This document shows positions 23,791 to 32,321 of a DNA stretch of 41,698 bases, piece after piece. Source of the DNA: CAZMXI01 sp964570205 (GTDB lineage: Bacteria; Planctomycetota; Phycisphaerae; Tepidisphaerales; Tepidisphaeraceae); contig CAZMXI010000012.1 in assembly GCA_964570205.1 (NCBI GenBank), forward strand, positions 1 through 41,698, written 5' to 3'. Position numbers and translations under genes: made by a program. The notes beneath the pieces were generated by a model. The model saw nothing but the letters and a program-made list of their open reading frames with translations, was not told where the DNA came from and ran no database searches. Each line of letters starts with the position of its first letter. Within the stretch, counting starts at the first letter, position 1.

Positions 23791-26451
23791 ATGGTGCGAT
23801 GCATTTCGTTCTGTGCTTTGGCATGGTTGATTGCCGCCGCCTGCGCATCGGCGCAAGAAGTGAACCTTGCACCGTTGGCCAAGCCATCTGCGTCGTTTGT
23901 ATCTGAGCACGAGAGCCTCGCGGCCATGAACGACGGATTCGTCCCCAGGGGCGTCAACGATCACAGTCACGGCGCTTACGGCAACTGGCCACGAACCGGC
24001 ACGCAATGGGTGCAATACGAATGGAGCCAGCCCATCAGTACTCGGGAGATCGAGGTGTACTGGTGGGATGACAGCCAGGGCGTGCGCCTGCCCAAAGCAT
24101 GTCGCTTGTTGTTCTGGGATGGGAAGGCGTTTGTCCCGGTCGGGGGAGCTTCGGGCCTGAAGGTGCTGGGCGGCCGGTTCAATTCCACCACCTTTGAAGA
24201 AGTGCTGACATCCCGGTTGCGGCTGGAGATTGACGGCAATGAGAGGTTTTCCACCGGCATTATCGAGTGGAAGGTCCTGGACTCCGGCAAATCGCCGGAT
24301 TTTCCGCCTGCCGTCCAGGCCGGAATGGACCGGGTCGTGGTGCTGGGCGGCAAGACCTATCTGTCGGGCGCCGTCAAGGGACTCAAGCCGGGCCGCACGA
24401 CCGAGACGGAATGGAGCAAGGAGTCAGGTCCGGGCAAAGTCACATTTGCTGACGCCCGGGCACCGGTGACAACGGCTGCTTTCTCAGCTCCTGGCGACTA
24501 CGTGCTCAAACTGACCGCGGGCAAAGGCGACCTGGCCGCCTCTTCCACCCTGCGCGTGCGAGCCGAAAACCCGCCGCCTGCGCAGCGGTTGGACGTGGTG
24601 TACACGAAGAAATACCGTATTGACAGTCCGCTGTGGAACTCCCGGACCCGCGCGCTGATCGTGAACTGGATTCCGCACTGCATTGAGATGATCAACCGCA
24701 CGGATATCACACAGGGGCAAGGCGGAATCGATAATTTCATTGAGGCGGCCAAGGCTCTTCGCGGCCAACCGCATGGGCGGCATAAGGGCTACGTCTTCTC
24801 CAACGCGTGGGTGCACCAGACCGTGGAGTCCATGTGTCTGGCCCTTATGGTGGACCCCAAGGGCGATGCGGGGATCATCGCGGCGCAGGAGAAGATGAAC
24901 GCCACCCTCGCGGACTGGATTCCCAATATCCTGGCAGCGCAGGAGCCGGATGGATATCTGCAGACCGCTTACACGCTGGCCGATCGCCAGCGCTGGCCAG
25001 AGCGGTGGTCGCCCCGTCACCGCGGCGACCACGAGGGGTATGTCGCCGGCTACTTCATCGAGTCCGCCATCAATCATTACACGTTGACGAATGGGAAGGA
25101 CAAACGCCTGTACGATGCGGCCAGGAAGCTGGCCGATTGCTGGGTGGCCAATCTCGGTCCGGGCAAGAAGGAGTGGTTCGACGGCCACCAGGAAATGGAG
25201 CAGGCGCTTGTGCGTTTCGGGCGTTTCGTCAATGACATGGAAGGCCTCGGCCGCGGCGATGCGTACATCAAACTCGCCCGCTATCTCCTGGATGCCCGCC
25301 GCGGGGGCAGTGAATACGACCAGAGCCATCTGCCGCCCATCAAGCAATATGAGGCCGTGGGGCATGCCGTCCGCGCGGTTTACAACTACTCCGCCATGGC
25401 GGACATCGCAGCCGAAACCGGCGACACGGATTACTCCAGCGCCGTGATGTCGCTCTGGGACAATCTGATCAACCGAAAATACTACGTCACGGGCGGCGTG
25501 GGCAGTGGCGAAACATCCGAAGGCTTCGGCGGCAACTATTCCCTGCCGAACAACGCCTATTGCGAATCCTGCTCCAGTTGCGGCCTGATCTTCTTCCAGT
25601 ACAAACTCAACCTCGCCTATCACGATGCGAAGTACGCCGACCTTTACGAGGAAACCATGTACAACGCGCTTCTGGGCGCTGTCGACCTCGAAGGCCGCAC
25701 CTTCAACTACACCAATCCGCTGATCGGCGGCCGCCGCAGCCCGTGGCATGTCTGCCCCTGTTGCGTAGGCAATATTCCCCGCACTCTGCTGATGATCCCC
25801 ACCTGGACCTACGTCAAAGGCTCCGGTGGTCTCTACGTCAACCTCTTCATCGGCAGCACAATCAACGTCGAGAACATTGCCGGCACGGATGTGGAGATTG
25901 TGCAGAAGACCGATTACCCATGGAACGGAAACGTAACCATCACCGTTAATCCCCGCACAGCAAGGCGATTCTCCCTTCATGTCCGGGTGCCGAACCGCAC
26001 CACGAGCGAGTTGTATACGTCGACGCCAAGAGTCAGCGGGCTGACATCGCTCACGCTGAACGGCCGGCCGCTCTCGCCCGAAATTCGGAACGGCTACGCC
26101 TCCATCTCTCGGGAATGGAAGCCGGGCGATACGGTCACGCTCGAAATGCCGATGCAGGTTCAGCGCATCACCGCGGATCGGAAGGTACAGGCCACTCGTG
26201 ACCGGGTCGCTCTGCGCTATGGCCCATTGATCTACAACGTCGAAACCGTCGATCAATCCGACATCAACCAGGAGTTGAGCGATTCGCCCCTGGCCGCGGA
26301 ATGGCGGCCCGAGTTGCTCGAAGGCGTCATGGCTATCAAAGGAACCTGGGCGGATGGCCGCTCAATGCTGGCCATACCCCATTACGCCCGACTCAATCGT
26401 GCGGCACAGCAGAATCGTCCGGCCGCGTCCATGGTGTGGATCAAACAGTAA
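23791..26451 (+). CDS. Secreted GH127 beta-L-arabinofuranosidase-type enzyme with N-terminal accessory domains
   Basis: 886 residues. GGAG (23779-23782) is 8 bases from the ATG at 23791; an ATG at 23785 would overlap the upstream stop. After a signal peptide (about 1-21), residues 25-165 look like a discoidin/F5-8C domain (VNLAPLAKPSASFVSEHESLAAMNDG) and 180-260 like a PKD/Ig-like domain. The GH127 (alpha/alpha)6 barrel and beta domains start near 270: YVTGGVGSGE, Glu592 and Cys594 in AYCESCSSCG, Cys657-Cys658 in HVCPCCVGN. These equal the zinc ligands and nucleophilic cysteine of HypBA1. The family removes terminal beta-L-arabinofuranose; related families take other sugars. It precedes a secreted unknown by 10 bp. 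Confidence 0.87.
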   Translation: MVRCISFCALAWLIAAACASAQEVNLAPLAKPSASFVSEHESLAAMNDGFVPRGVNDHSHGAYGNWPRTGTQWVQYEWSQPISTREIEVYWWDDSQGVRLPKACRLLFWDGKAFVPVGGASGLKVLGGRFNSTTFEEVLTSRLRLEIDGNERFSTGIIEWKVLDSGKSPDFPPAVQAGMDRVVVLGGKTYLSGAVKGLKPGRTTETEWSKESGPGKVTFADARAPVTTAAFSAPGDYVLKLTAGKGDLAASSTLRVRAENPPPAQRLDVVYTKKYRIDSPLWNSRTRALIVNWIPHCIEMINRTDITQGQGGIDNFIEAAKALRGQPHGRHKGYVFSNAWVHQTVESMCLALMVDPKGDAGIIAAQEKMNATLADWIPNILAAQEPDGYLQTAYTLADRQRWPERWSPRHRGDHEGYVAGYFIESAINHYTLTNGKDKRLYDAARKLADCWVANLGPGKKEWFDGHQEMEQALVRFGRFVNDMEGLGRGDAYIKLARYLLDARRGGSEYDQSHLPPIKQYEAVGHAVRAVYNYSAMADIAAETGDTDYSSAVMSLWDNLINRKYYVTGGVGSGETSEGFGGNYSLPNNAYCESCSSCGLIFFQYKLNLAYHDAKYADLYEETMYNALLGAVDLEGRTFNYTNPLIGGRRSPWHVCPCCVGNIPRTLLMIPTWTYVKGSGGLYVNLFIGSTINVENIAGTDVEIVQKTDYPWNGNVTITVNPRTARRFSLHVRVPNRTTSELYTSTPRVSGLTSLTLNGRPLSPEIRNGYASISREWKPGDTVTLEMPMQVQRITADRKVQATRDRVALRYGPLIYNVETVDQSDINQELSDSPLAAEWRPELLEGVMAIKGTWADGRSMLAIPHYARLNRAAQQNRPAASMVWIKQ

Positions 26452-26461
26452 AACATCCCTC

Positions 26462-27433
26462 ATGCATCCAAGGCACTATCTGGGCATCGCGATGTTGCTG
26501 GCGGCGGCATGGCCTTCACATGCCGCTGACCCTGCCACCCGGGCGGCCTCCGCCAAGCCCGCGCAGCGCCAGTTGATCCGCGATGCCCGGTTCCGCCACG
26601 GCTTCACCCTGATCGCACCCAAGCCCGGTAAACGCGTCGCCTACGGACAACTGCCGGGAGAAAGCCCCACCGCAAAGCCCGTCTGGGATCTGGATCAGTG
26701 GTCGAGCAGATTCCCCCTGGCGGCGCAGCCGCCGCAGGTTGTGCCAGACGGCGCTCTCCGGTTTGCCAACAAGGCCAAATGCGTGACTCTGGGCGCCGCC
26801 GGCGCCCATCGGGCAGACATATCGCTGGCCGTGTACGGGCATATCGAGTACGACGGGAAAGCCCGCAAGGCCGGCGAGCCTTGGGTGCACTTGCTCCTGC
26901 TGCAGCCAATCGAGAACCCTCCCTCGCTGGGTGACATATCCGCGGCCAGGTTTCACGTGGAAGCCAGATTGCTGCATTCCAAACTGTTCAGGACGGAAGA
27001 TTACAGGCCCACGCTGCACGCAGCGCAGGCCCAGGTCTTCTTTTCGGTGCAGAATCGCAATCGAACCTCCCCGGGCTACGGGCAGTACCTCTGGTTTGGC
27101 GTGCCTCTCTACGACGACCGTTTCCTCTCTCCCGAGGAATACCAGGCAAAGGACACCGGCGGCACAGACATGTTCATCTACACGCCGGCGGCCCGCGTGT
27201 TCACCAACAGGAGCGCTCACGATGGCGACTGGATCACGATTGACACAGATATCCTCCCGCTCATGCATCAGGGCCTGACTGCGGCCTGGGAACACGGTTT
27301 TCTGAAAGACAGTCGCGACTGTGCTGACTACAGGATTGCCGAGATGAACATCGGCTGGGAAGTGCCGGGGTTGTTTGACGTAGAGATGCAGTTCCGTAAC
27401 CTGAGCCTTACGGTCACCGAGATCGCCAAGTGA
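26462..27433 (+). CDS. Secreted protein of unknown function
   Basis: 323 residues starting at the ATG 10 bp after the GH127 stop; an in-frame start inside GH127 is unlikely. Signal peptide about 1-21 (AAAWPSHAAD). Not recognised as a named family. The body is rich in predicted strands and aromatic residues: WVHLLLLQPI, QAQVFFSVQNRNR, GYGQYLWFGVPLYDDRF, TDMFIYTPAARVF, WITIDTDILPL and NIGWEVPGLFDVEMQFRNLSL. The overall look is a jelly-roll beta-sandwich such as a carbohydrate-binding or lyase-like domain. No clear catalytic motif could be assigned. Last gene of the esterase-GH127 operon, it probably binds or cuts the same polysaccharide. It ends 144 bp before the convergent GH172 stop. Confidence 0.65.
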   Translation: MHPRHYLGIAMLLAAAWPSHAADPATRAASAKPAQRQLIRDARFRHGFTLIAPKPGKRVAYGQLPGESPTAKPVWDLDQWSSRFPLAAQPPQVVPDGALRFANKAKCVTLGAAGAHRADISLAVYGHIEYDGKARKAGEPWVHLLLLQPIENPPSLGDISAARFHVEARLLHSKLFRTEDYRPTLHAAQAQVFFSVQNRNRTSPGYGQYLWFGVPLYDDRFLSPEEYQAKDTGGTDMFIYTPAARVFTNRSAHDGDWITIDTDILPLMHQGLTAAWEHGFLKDSRDCADYRIAEMNIGWEVPGLFDVEMQFRNLSLTVTEIAK

Positions 27434-27577
27434 CGGGCCTGCGTGCAACCGGGACGACGGCAGGTCGTCGCCAGCTCATGCACGACACCGAAACCGAGCT
27501 TATGGGCGCAGCCCGCCGCCCAGGCACGAAAGTCGATCAAACGCGGTCCGCCCGCCTCGCGAGCAGAGCCGATGGTT

Positions 27578-29257
27578 TCAACGATAGAGCTTCGGACTGG
27601 TCTTCCAGTCGTCGGCCTTTTCGTGCGCCATCTCGGCCACACGCGGGCGACGCTCGCGCAGCCGCACCGATTCGATGCCGCAGTAGTAACCCTCGGACTG
27701 TGAGTTCTTCCCCACGCATTGCAGCCGCAGCGTATACATGCCGGGTTCAGGCCAGAAGTCCAGAAGATGCACTTCCTCACTGACAATCTTCGGGCTATAC
27801 AGGTCGATGACGCCGCCCAGCTTGACGCCATTCAGCAATGCCTGGTATCTCCCAAAATCGCCGGCCTTGGTCATGTTCAGCAGCAGCCGCAAGGGCTCTT
27901 TCTTCTTGACCTCGAATGGGATCTCCAGAAACGCGCCGTCAGCCTGCTTGGGCATGTACAGAAGTTGCTTGCTTTCGTGAACGTCAAGCTGCTGGGTTGT
28001 CACGGACCCTGCACCGTGGTGCTGGTCGGCTGTGAAGGTTGACGCGGAAATCACGAGCCGCTCGATGCTCGGCAGCTTCCGGTCCCGGGCGTGCGGAGCG
28101 CGCGCGGTGAATGTCGGCTGGCCAGTCTGGTACCAGAATGCGACGCTGGCGTAGTCATCCTCGCGTTCGTTCCAACTGGTGGCCTTGTGGTTCGGGTTCT
28201 CATCGGGCGATATCCAGCCGAAGTGCTCAAACGTCACCTTGATGCCGGTGTTGAACACCAGCGAATCGTTGATGTGCCACCGGTAAGCGCTTGTGTGGCC
28301 GCCCACAATGCCCCACTGATCAAAATAGGGTACGCCAAAATACGGCGTACCCGTCGTCTTCAGGCCCCAAGCCGACAGAAAGTAATCTTCCGTGCCCGTG
28401 CCCCAGATGGATGGCTTCGTTTCGCCATCGATGTAGACCTTCTCATCGCCCTCGCCAAACCATGCCGGGCTGCGCGTCCGCACCGCCAGCACCGTCCCGA
28501 CGTAGTGGCCCTTGCCCTTGGTTTCCAGCACAACGTAGTCCTTGCCCTTCTCGGCCGGATACTCCTGACGATATTGCGCATAGAAATACGGCGTGTCCGC
28601 CGGGAGCTTGTCCTTTTTGATCCAGTCAATGTTGTAGTAGAGCAACGCGATGGGCTTGTCGCTCTGGTTCTCGATCTCGATCCGCGCCGACTTGCGGAAT
28701 GGCATCCGCCAGTAGCAGTTGTACGAGTCGGCATCCTCCACAATGACAGGAAGGCTGTTCACTTCGCTCCGCTTGCCGAAACAGTTGGCGAAGAACTCGC
28801 CCAGCGGAGCCTCGACAGCCGGCTTCTCGTTTCCATCCCAGTACATCCGCAGCATCATCTCCTGGTGATTTGCTGCGCCCTTCGGCGCCCAATCCTGCGG
28901 TTCGGGACCAAGGAACGTGATCCACATGTGCGTGATGACGCCCGGGCCCTTCTCGTCCATGAGCACGTGCGTCTCGCCCGGCGCAACAGTGAAGTTGTCC
29001 CAATTGCTGGCCTCTTCGAGATCACCTTTAGGATCGGCTTGCGGATCGATTCTCCGCTCAGCGCCGCCTCGCCTCACCTCGCCGATACGCATCGTCGATG
29101 TGATGCGCAGCGATCGCCCCTCCTGAGGCCCGGCCAGGCTATCCAACGGACCGCCGGAAGAAACCGGCCGCGCACACGAAGCCAATACAGGCAACAGAAA
29201 CACCCCAACCAGCCCAAGCCGAAACACGGCGGCCGTGCAAACGTTTGCGATTCTCAT
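27578..29257 (-). CDS. GH172 (DUF2961) lipoprotein glycosidase
   Basis: 559 residues from ATG 29257. It has a lipobox VLASC, so Cys28 is probably lipidated; an ATG at 29290 would add 11 residues and is a live alternative. The DUF2961 core is clear: GPGVITHMWITF, DGNEKPAVEAPLGEFF, WRMPF, LYYNIDW, then FGEGDEKVYIDGE with Glu269 and WGTGTEDYF with Glu290. These two glutamates, 21 apart, fit the catalytic pair reported for GH172 (Glu270 and Glu291 in the difructose dianhydride enzyme). Known members act on alpha-D-fructofuranosides and alpha-D-arabinofuranosides; most are untested. A second beta-sandwich domain runs from about 400 to the end. It stands alone between convergent and divergent neighbours. 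A 12-bp palindrome sits in codons 4-7. Confidence 0.85.
   Translation of the reverse strand: MRIANVCTAAVFRLGLVGVFLLPVLASCARPVSSGGPLDSLAGPQEGRSLRITSTMRIGEVRRGGAERRIDPQADPKGDLEEASNWDNFTVAPGETHVLMDEKGPGVITHMWITFLGPEPQDWAPKGAANHQEMMLRMYWDGNEKPAVEAPLGEFFANCFGKRSEVNSLPVIVEDADSYNCYWRMPFRKSARIEIENQSDKPIALLYYNIDWIKKDKLPADTPYFYAQYRQEYPAEKGKDYVVLETKGKGHYVGTVLAVRTRSPAWFGEGDEKVYIDGETKPSIWGTGTEDYFLSAWGLKTTGTPYFGVPYFDQWGIVGGHTSAYRWHINDSLVFNTGIKVTFEHFGWISPDENPNHKATSWNEREDDYASVAFWYQTGQPTFTARAPHARDRKLPSIERLVISASTFTADQHHGAGSVTTQQLDVHESKQLLYMPKQADGAFLEIPFEVKKKEPLRLLLNMTKAGDFGRYQALLNGVKLGGVIDLYSPKIVSEEVHLLDFWPEPGMYTLRLQCVGKNSQSEGYYCGIESVRLRERRPRVAEMAHEKADDWKTSPKLYR
29237..29248. promoter_or_regulatory. 12-bp perfect palindrome GCAAACGTTTGC, LacI/PurR-type half-sites
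   Basis: It has the central CG and AAACG half-site typical of LacI-family operators, and resembles the locus consensus GGTAAACG. It lies within codons 4-7 of the GH172 gene if translation starts at 29257, close to the gene's 5' end, so it could be an operator for this gene or a coding coincidence. Confidence 0.3.
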
Positions 29258-29441
29258 GCAAGACGGGCCATCTGGAGTGTTCGCTCTCATGACTCACCGG
29301 AAGGCAGATTATGATGGGTCCGGTCGATATTGCCCACCTGGGCAGCCACCGAATCCCTGTGGCGTATGCAGAACGGGTCTTATCCTATTGAACCGCACTG
29401 AACACGTCCACCCGCTCGAACATCACCGACACCGTCTCGTC

Positions 29442-29470
29442 TTGTCGCCCCGGCACGCCCCTGCTACGAT
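29442..29470 (+). promoter_or_regulatory. Candidate promoter of the serine hydrolase gene
   Basis: TTGTCG (29442-29447), 17 bp, TACGAT (29465-29470), each 4 of 6 to the sigma-70 consensus. Predicted start near 29477, leader about 20 bases to the ATG at 29498. No operator-like palindrome nearby. Confidence 0.35.
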
Positions 29471-29497
29471 CCGGCTCGCGACTTTGGTAACTACGCC

Positions 29498-30907
29498 ATG
29501 CACAGTTGGTCATGCTATAACCGATGTTTCCGTGCGGCTTTGCCGCTCATTTGCGTGCTCGTTGCTGTGCCATTCGCCGGCGCCGACACAATCGATGACC
29601 TGGTCAAGGCCGAAATGCAGAAACGGCACATCCCGGGCCTGTCGCTGGCCGTTGTCCAGAAGGGCCAGGTGGTGAAGTTGGGCAGCTATGGCCTGGCCAA
29701 TGTCGAACTCAACGTGCCGACAACGCCGCAGACTGTGTTCCAGATTCAGTCCATCACCAAGACGTTCACCTCGACCGCTATTCTGATGCTCATGGAGGAG
29801 GGCAAGCTGTCGCTGGAAGACCCGGTGAGCAAGCACATCGAGGGCACGCCGGAGGCGTGGAAGGACATAACGCTTCGCCACTTGCTCACGCACACATCGG
29901 GGATCAAGGATTTCATCAACGAGCCCACCGCCAGCCTGCGTCTCGATGTGACCGAGAAGCAGGTCCTGCGCGACACGGCGCCCCGGCCGCTGAACTTCAC
30001 GCCCGGCCAGCGATACGCCTACAGCAACACCAACTATCACCTGCTGGCGATGATCATCCGCAAGCACAAGGGCAAGAGTTACGGCGACTTCCTCGCCGAG
30101 CGAGTCTTCGGCCCACTGGAGATGAACAACACACGCGTCTTTGGCCACTCGGCCCTCATTCCCCACCGTGCCAGCGGTTACCACTGGCGGGACAACGCTT
30201 TGCGCAACGGCGACTTCGTGGCCGAGTCGATCCTGGGGTATGGCGGCGGGGGGATTGTCTCAACCGCGGCCGACATGGCCAAATGGGCGGCCGCCTTCGA
30301 GGAAGAGAAGCTGCTCAAGAAATCGACCATCGAACAGGCATGGCGGCCGGTGAAGTTGGCGGACGGCAAGACGGCGGGCTATGGCCTGGGGTGGGGGGTG
30401 GACTCGGTGGATGGGCATCGGTGCATCTCCCACAGCGGCGGCCACAGCACCGGTTTCACCAGCAATCTGGTCATCTTCCCCGACGATGATCTGGCAGTGG
30501 TGGTGCTTACGAACTGCACCAGCGCCAACCCCTCCCGCATTGCCCGGCAAGTGGCGGGGGTTTACAACGCCGCCCTCGCCCCCAAGCGCCCACAGCCGAT
30601 CGAGGACAAGGAACCGAAGGTGACAACACTTCTGCGCGACTGCATCGTGCGCAGCGTTGACTGGACGCTGGAAGAGAACAGGTTTACCCCCGGGATGTGG
30701 AACGTGATGGCTGAGGGCCGCGATTCGATCCAGTCAACCCTCAAGGCAATCGGATCATTGAAGTCGTTAGACCTGCTTGGGCGCAGCGAGGCCAACGGCC
30801 TGCGGACCTACCGCTATCGCGCCACGTTCGCCGACGGCGTCATGCTGATATCAATGACTCTGGATGCCCAGGGCCTGATCTCGGGCATGCTGGTCGAGCC
30901 GGAATAG
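29498..30907 (+). CDS. Secreted serine hydrolase, class C beta-lactamase/esterase fold
   Basis: 469 residues. Signal peptide about 1-29 (FAGAD). The PF00144 catalytic set is complete: Ser85-x-x-Lys88 in QSITKTF, Tyr175-Ser-Asn177 in YAYSNTNYH, and His312-Ser-Gly in SHSGGHSTGF. A C-terminal domain of about 110 residues (from VTTLLRDCIV) is typical of esterase or D-aminopeptidase relatives, not of antibiotic-hydrolysing AmpC. Such genes are common singletons in planctomycetes and are usually esterases or peptidases of unknown substrate. It lies between GH172 and a URO-D-fold gene with which it converges (49-bp gap). Nothing here argues for beta-lactam resistance. Confidence 0.8.
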   Translation: MHSWSCYNRCFRAALPLICVLVAVPFAGADTIDDLVKAEMQKRHIPGLSLAVVQKGQVVKLGSYGLANVELNVPTTPQTVFQIQSITKTFTSTAILMLMEEGKLSLEDPVSKHIEGTPEAWKDITLRHLLTHTSGIKDFINEPTASLRLDVTEKQVLRDTAPRPLNFTPGQRYAYSNTNYHLLAMIIRKHKGKSYGDFLAERVFGPLEMNNTRVFGHSALIPHRASGYHWRDNALRNGDFVAESILGYGGGGIVSTAADMAKWAAAFEEEKLLKKSTIEQAWRPVKLADGKTAGYGLGWGVDSVDGHRCISHSGGHSTGFTSNLVIFPDDDLAVVVLTNCTSANPSRIARQVAGVYNAALAPKRPQPIEDKEPKVTTLLRDCIVRSVDWTLEENRFTPGMWNVMAEGRDSIQSTLKAIGSLKSLDLLGRSEANGLRTYRYRATFADGVMLISMTLDAQGLISGMLVEPE

Positions 30908-30956
30908 CCGGCGGCCCGGAGCAGTGGCCCGGCGACGGTAAGGCACCGTGTCGCCG

Positions 30957-32186
30957 TCAGCGCCGCCGGCCGTTGTATTCGGCGACGGCATCGAACATCG
31001 CCACGATGTTCTCGGGTGGTACGTCGGCCATGATGTTGTGGACCTGCTGGAAAACGAACCCGCCGCCAAGGGCGAGAATCTCCAGGTTGCGCAGCACATG
31101 CTCGCGCACCTGCGCCGGCGACGCCTTCGGCAGGACCTGCCGCGTGTCGCATCCGCCGCCCCAAAAGCAGATTCGCGACCCGAAATCCCGCTTCAGCCCC
31201 GCTGGGTCCATGCCTGCGCAACTGATCTGCACCGGGTTGATCGTATCCAAACCGGCCTCGATCAGGTCGTCCAGCAGCTCGCGCACGCCGCCGCAGCAGT
31301 GCAGCATCACCTTCACGTCCGCCAGTTCCTTGGCCCGTTGCCACAGCGCCCGGTGGCGCGGGAAGAAGAACTCGCGGTACATGGCCGGCGAGATCTGCGG
31401 GCCGGTCTGCATGCCCAAGTCATCGCCGAAGAGGATGATGTCGATGGAAGAGCCTGCGGCCGCCAGGAACTTCTCCAGGGTCGCCATATGATGCTCGACG
31501 AGCCGATCGAGAAGGCGGTGGGCCTTGGAAGGCTCGGCGGCCAGAAGCATGAGGAAATTGTCGTTCCGGCAGAGCATCTGCCCCCATTCCAGCAGGTTGC
31601 CACCGAACAGCCCGATGATGGCGCGATTCGTTCCTGCCCGCAGAGCCTTCGCCCCAGCGGCCAGATCCGCGCCGGGCTCCGGCGGGGAACCGACCGACCA
31701 ACTTACCTCGGCGAGCATATCCGGCAGACGCGACAGGTCATCCGGCACATCGTCCAGCATGGGCCAGTGTATCTGCTCGAAATAGAGCGATCCCGCCTTC
31801 TGCACGCCCGTGCGCTGCCCGGAGGGGCTGACGGTGTACCAGTCATCGCCATCCTTGCAAACGTTCGCCCATGCGGGAATGACGCACTCGCCGCCGTCGG
31901 GCAGCCGCCATGACTTCCAGAACCGCTCATCATTGCAGAAGCCCCTGCCCATCTCGATCGCATCCACGCCGAAACGTTCCAGTACATCGTCCTCAACAAT
32001 CGCAAGCTGCTGGATGGGGTCATACACCCGCGGCAGGCGTGCCGGCAGGCCAAGATGCTCGCGCAATCTGCGGTAGGCAATCGCCATGATCCCGCTGGAC
32101 CGATGGCCTCCGAAATCGACCGGTACGCGATCGGGCTCGGCATGGCAAATGGCGGACAACACTCGCTGGCGGGATGTCATGGACAT
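30957..32186 (-). CDS. URO-D-fold protein, methyltransferase-like, second copy
   Basis: 409 residues from ATG 32186 (GAGG 8 bases upstream); ATG 32180 is close behind. It opens with TSRQRVLSAICHAEPDRVPVDFGG, the usual start of URO-D-like methyltransferases found in sugar-related loci. The barrel includes DIILFGDDLGMQTGPQISPAMY (249-270), VMLHCCGGVRELL with His296-x-Cys298, GLDTINPVQISCAGMD and FVFQQVHNIMADVPPENI with His383. The zinc set of MtaA-type enzymes is His-x-Cys plus a later Cys; here the later ligand position carries His. It is divergent from a GH38-like enzyme and SSS symporter. The substrate is unknown. It is about 65 residues longer than the copy at 18312-19340 and clearly diverged from it. 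Confidence 0.78.
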   Translation of the reverse strand: MSMTSRQRVLSAICHAEPDRVPVDFGGHRSSGIMAIAYRRLREHLGLPARLPRVYDPIQQLAIVEDDVLERFGVDAIEMGRGFCNDERFWKSWRLPDGGECVIPAWANVCKDGDDWYTVSPSGQRTGVQKAGSLYFEQIHWPMLDDVPDDLSRLPDMLAEVSWSVGSPPEPGADLAAGAKALRAGTNRAIIGLFGGNLLEWGQMLCRNDNFLMLLAAEPSKAHRLLDRLVEHHMATLEKFLAAAGSSIDIILFGDDLGMQTGPQISPAMYREFFFPRHRALWQRAKELADVKVMLHCCGGVRELLDDLIEAGLDTINPVQISCAGMDPAGLKRDFGSRICFWGGGCDTRQVLPKASPAQVREHVLRNLEILALGGGFVFQQVHNIMADVPPENIVAMFDAVAEYNGRRR

Positions 32187-32321
32187 GGGCTGGACCTCAA
32201 AGCGGTCGCCTTGCAGCGGATTGTGGAGTCGGGTATCCAATCAATCATTCGGACTATACCGCTGGGCGCGGGTCGTGGCCAGCGGGGTCATCTCCAGCGT
32301 CCGCCAGAACCAGGTGCGTAC

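Noticed and set aside
24484..26256. 590-codon open frame on the minus strand
   Set aside because: Lies wholly opposite the GH127 gene, whose zinc motifs and domain order are clear; long antisense frames are expected at this GC content.
26628..26642. GGTAAACG inside the secreted unknown gene
   Set aside because: Only the left half matches the operator; it is deep in coding sequence with no second half-site.
27453..27469. Hairpin GACGAC-GGCAG-GTCGTC between convergent genes as a terminator
   Set aside because: Stem of only 6 bp and no T-run on either strand.
29498..30907. Antibiotic-resistance beta-lactamase
   Set aside because: The SxxK/YSN/HSG set is shared by esterases and peptidases of PF00144; the extra C-terminal domain and context give no support for resistance.
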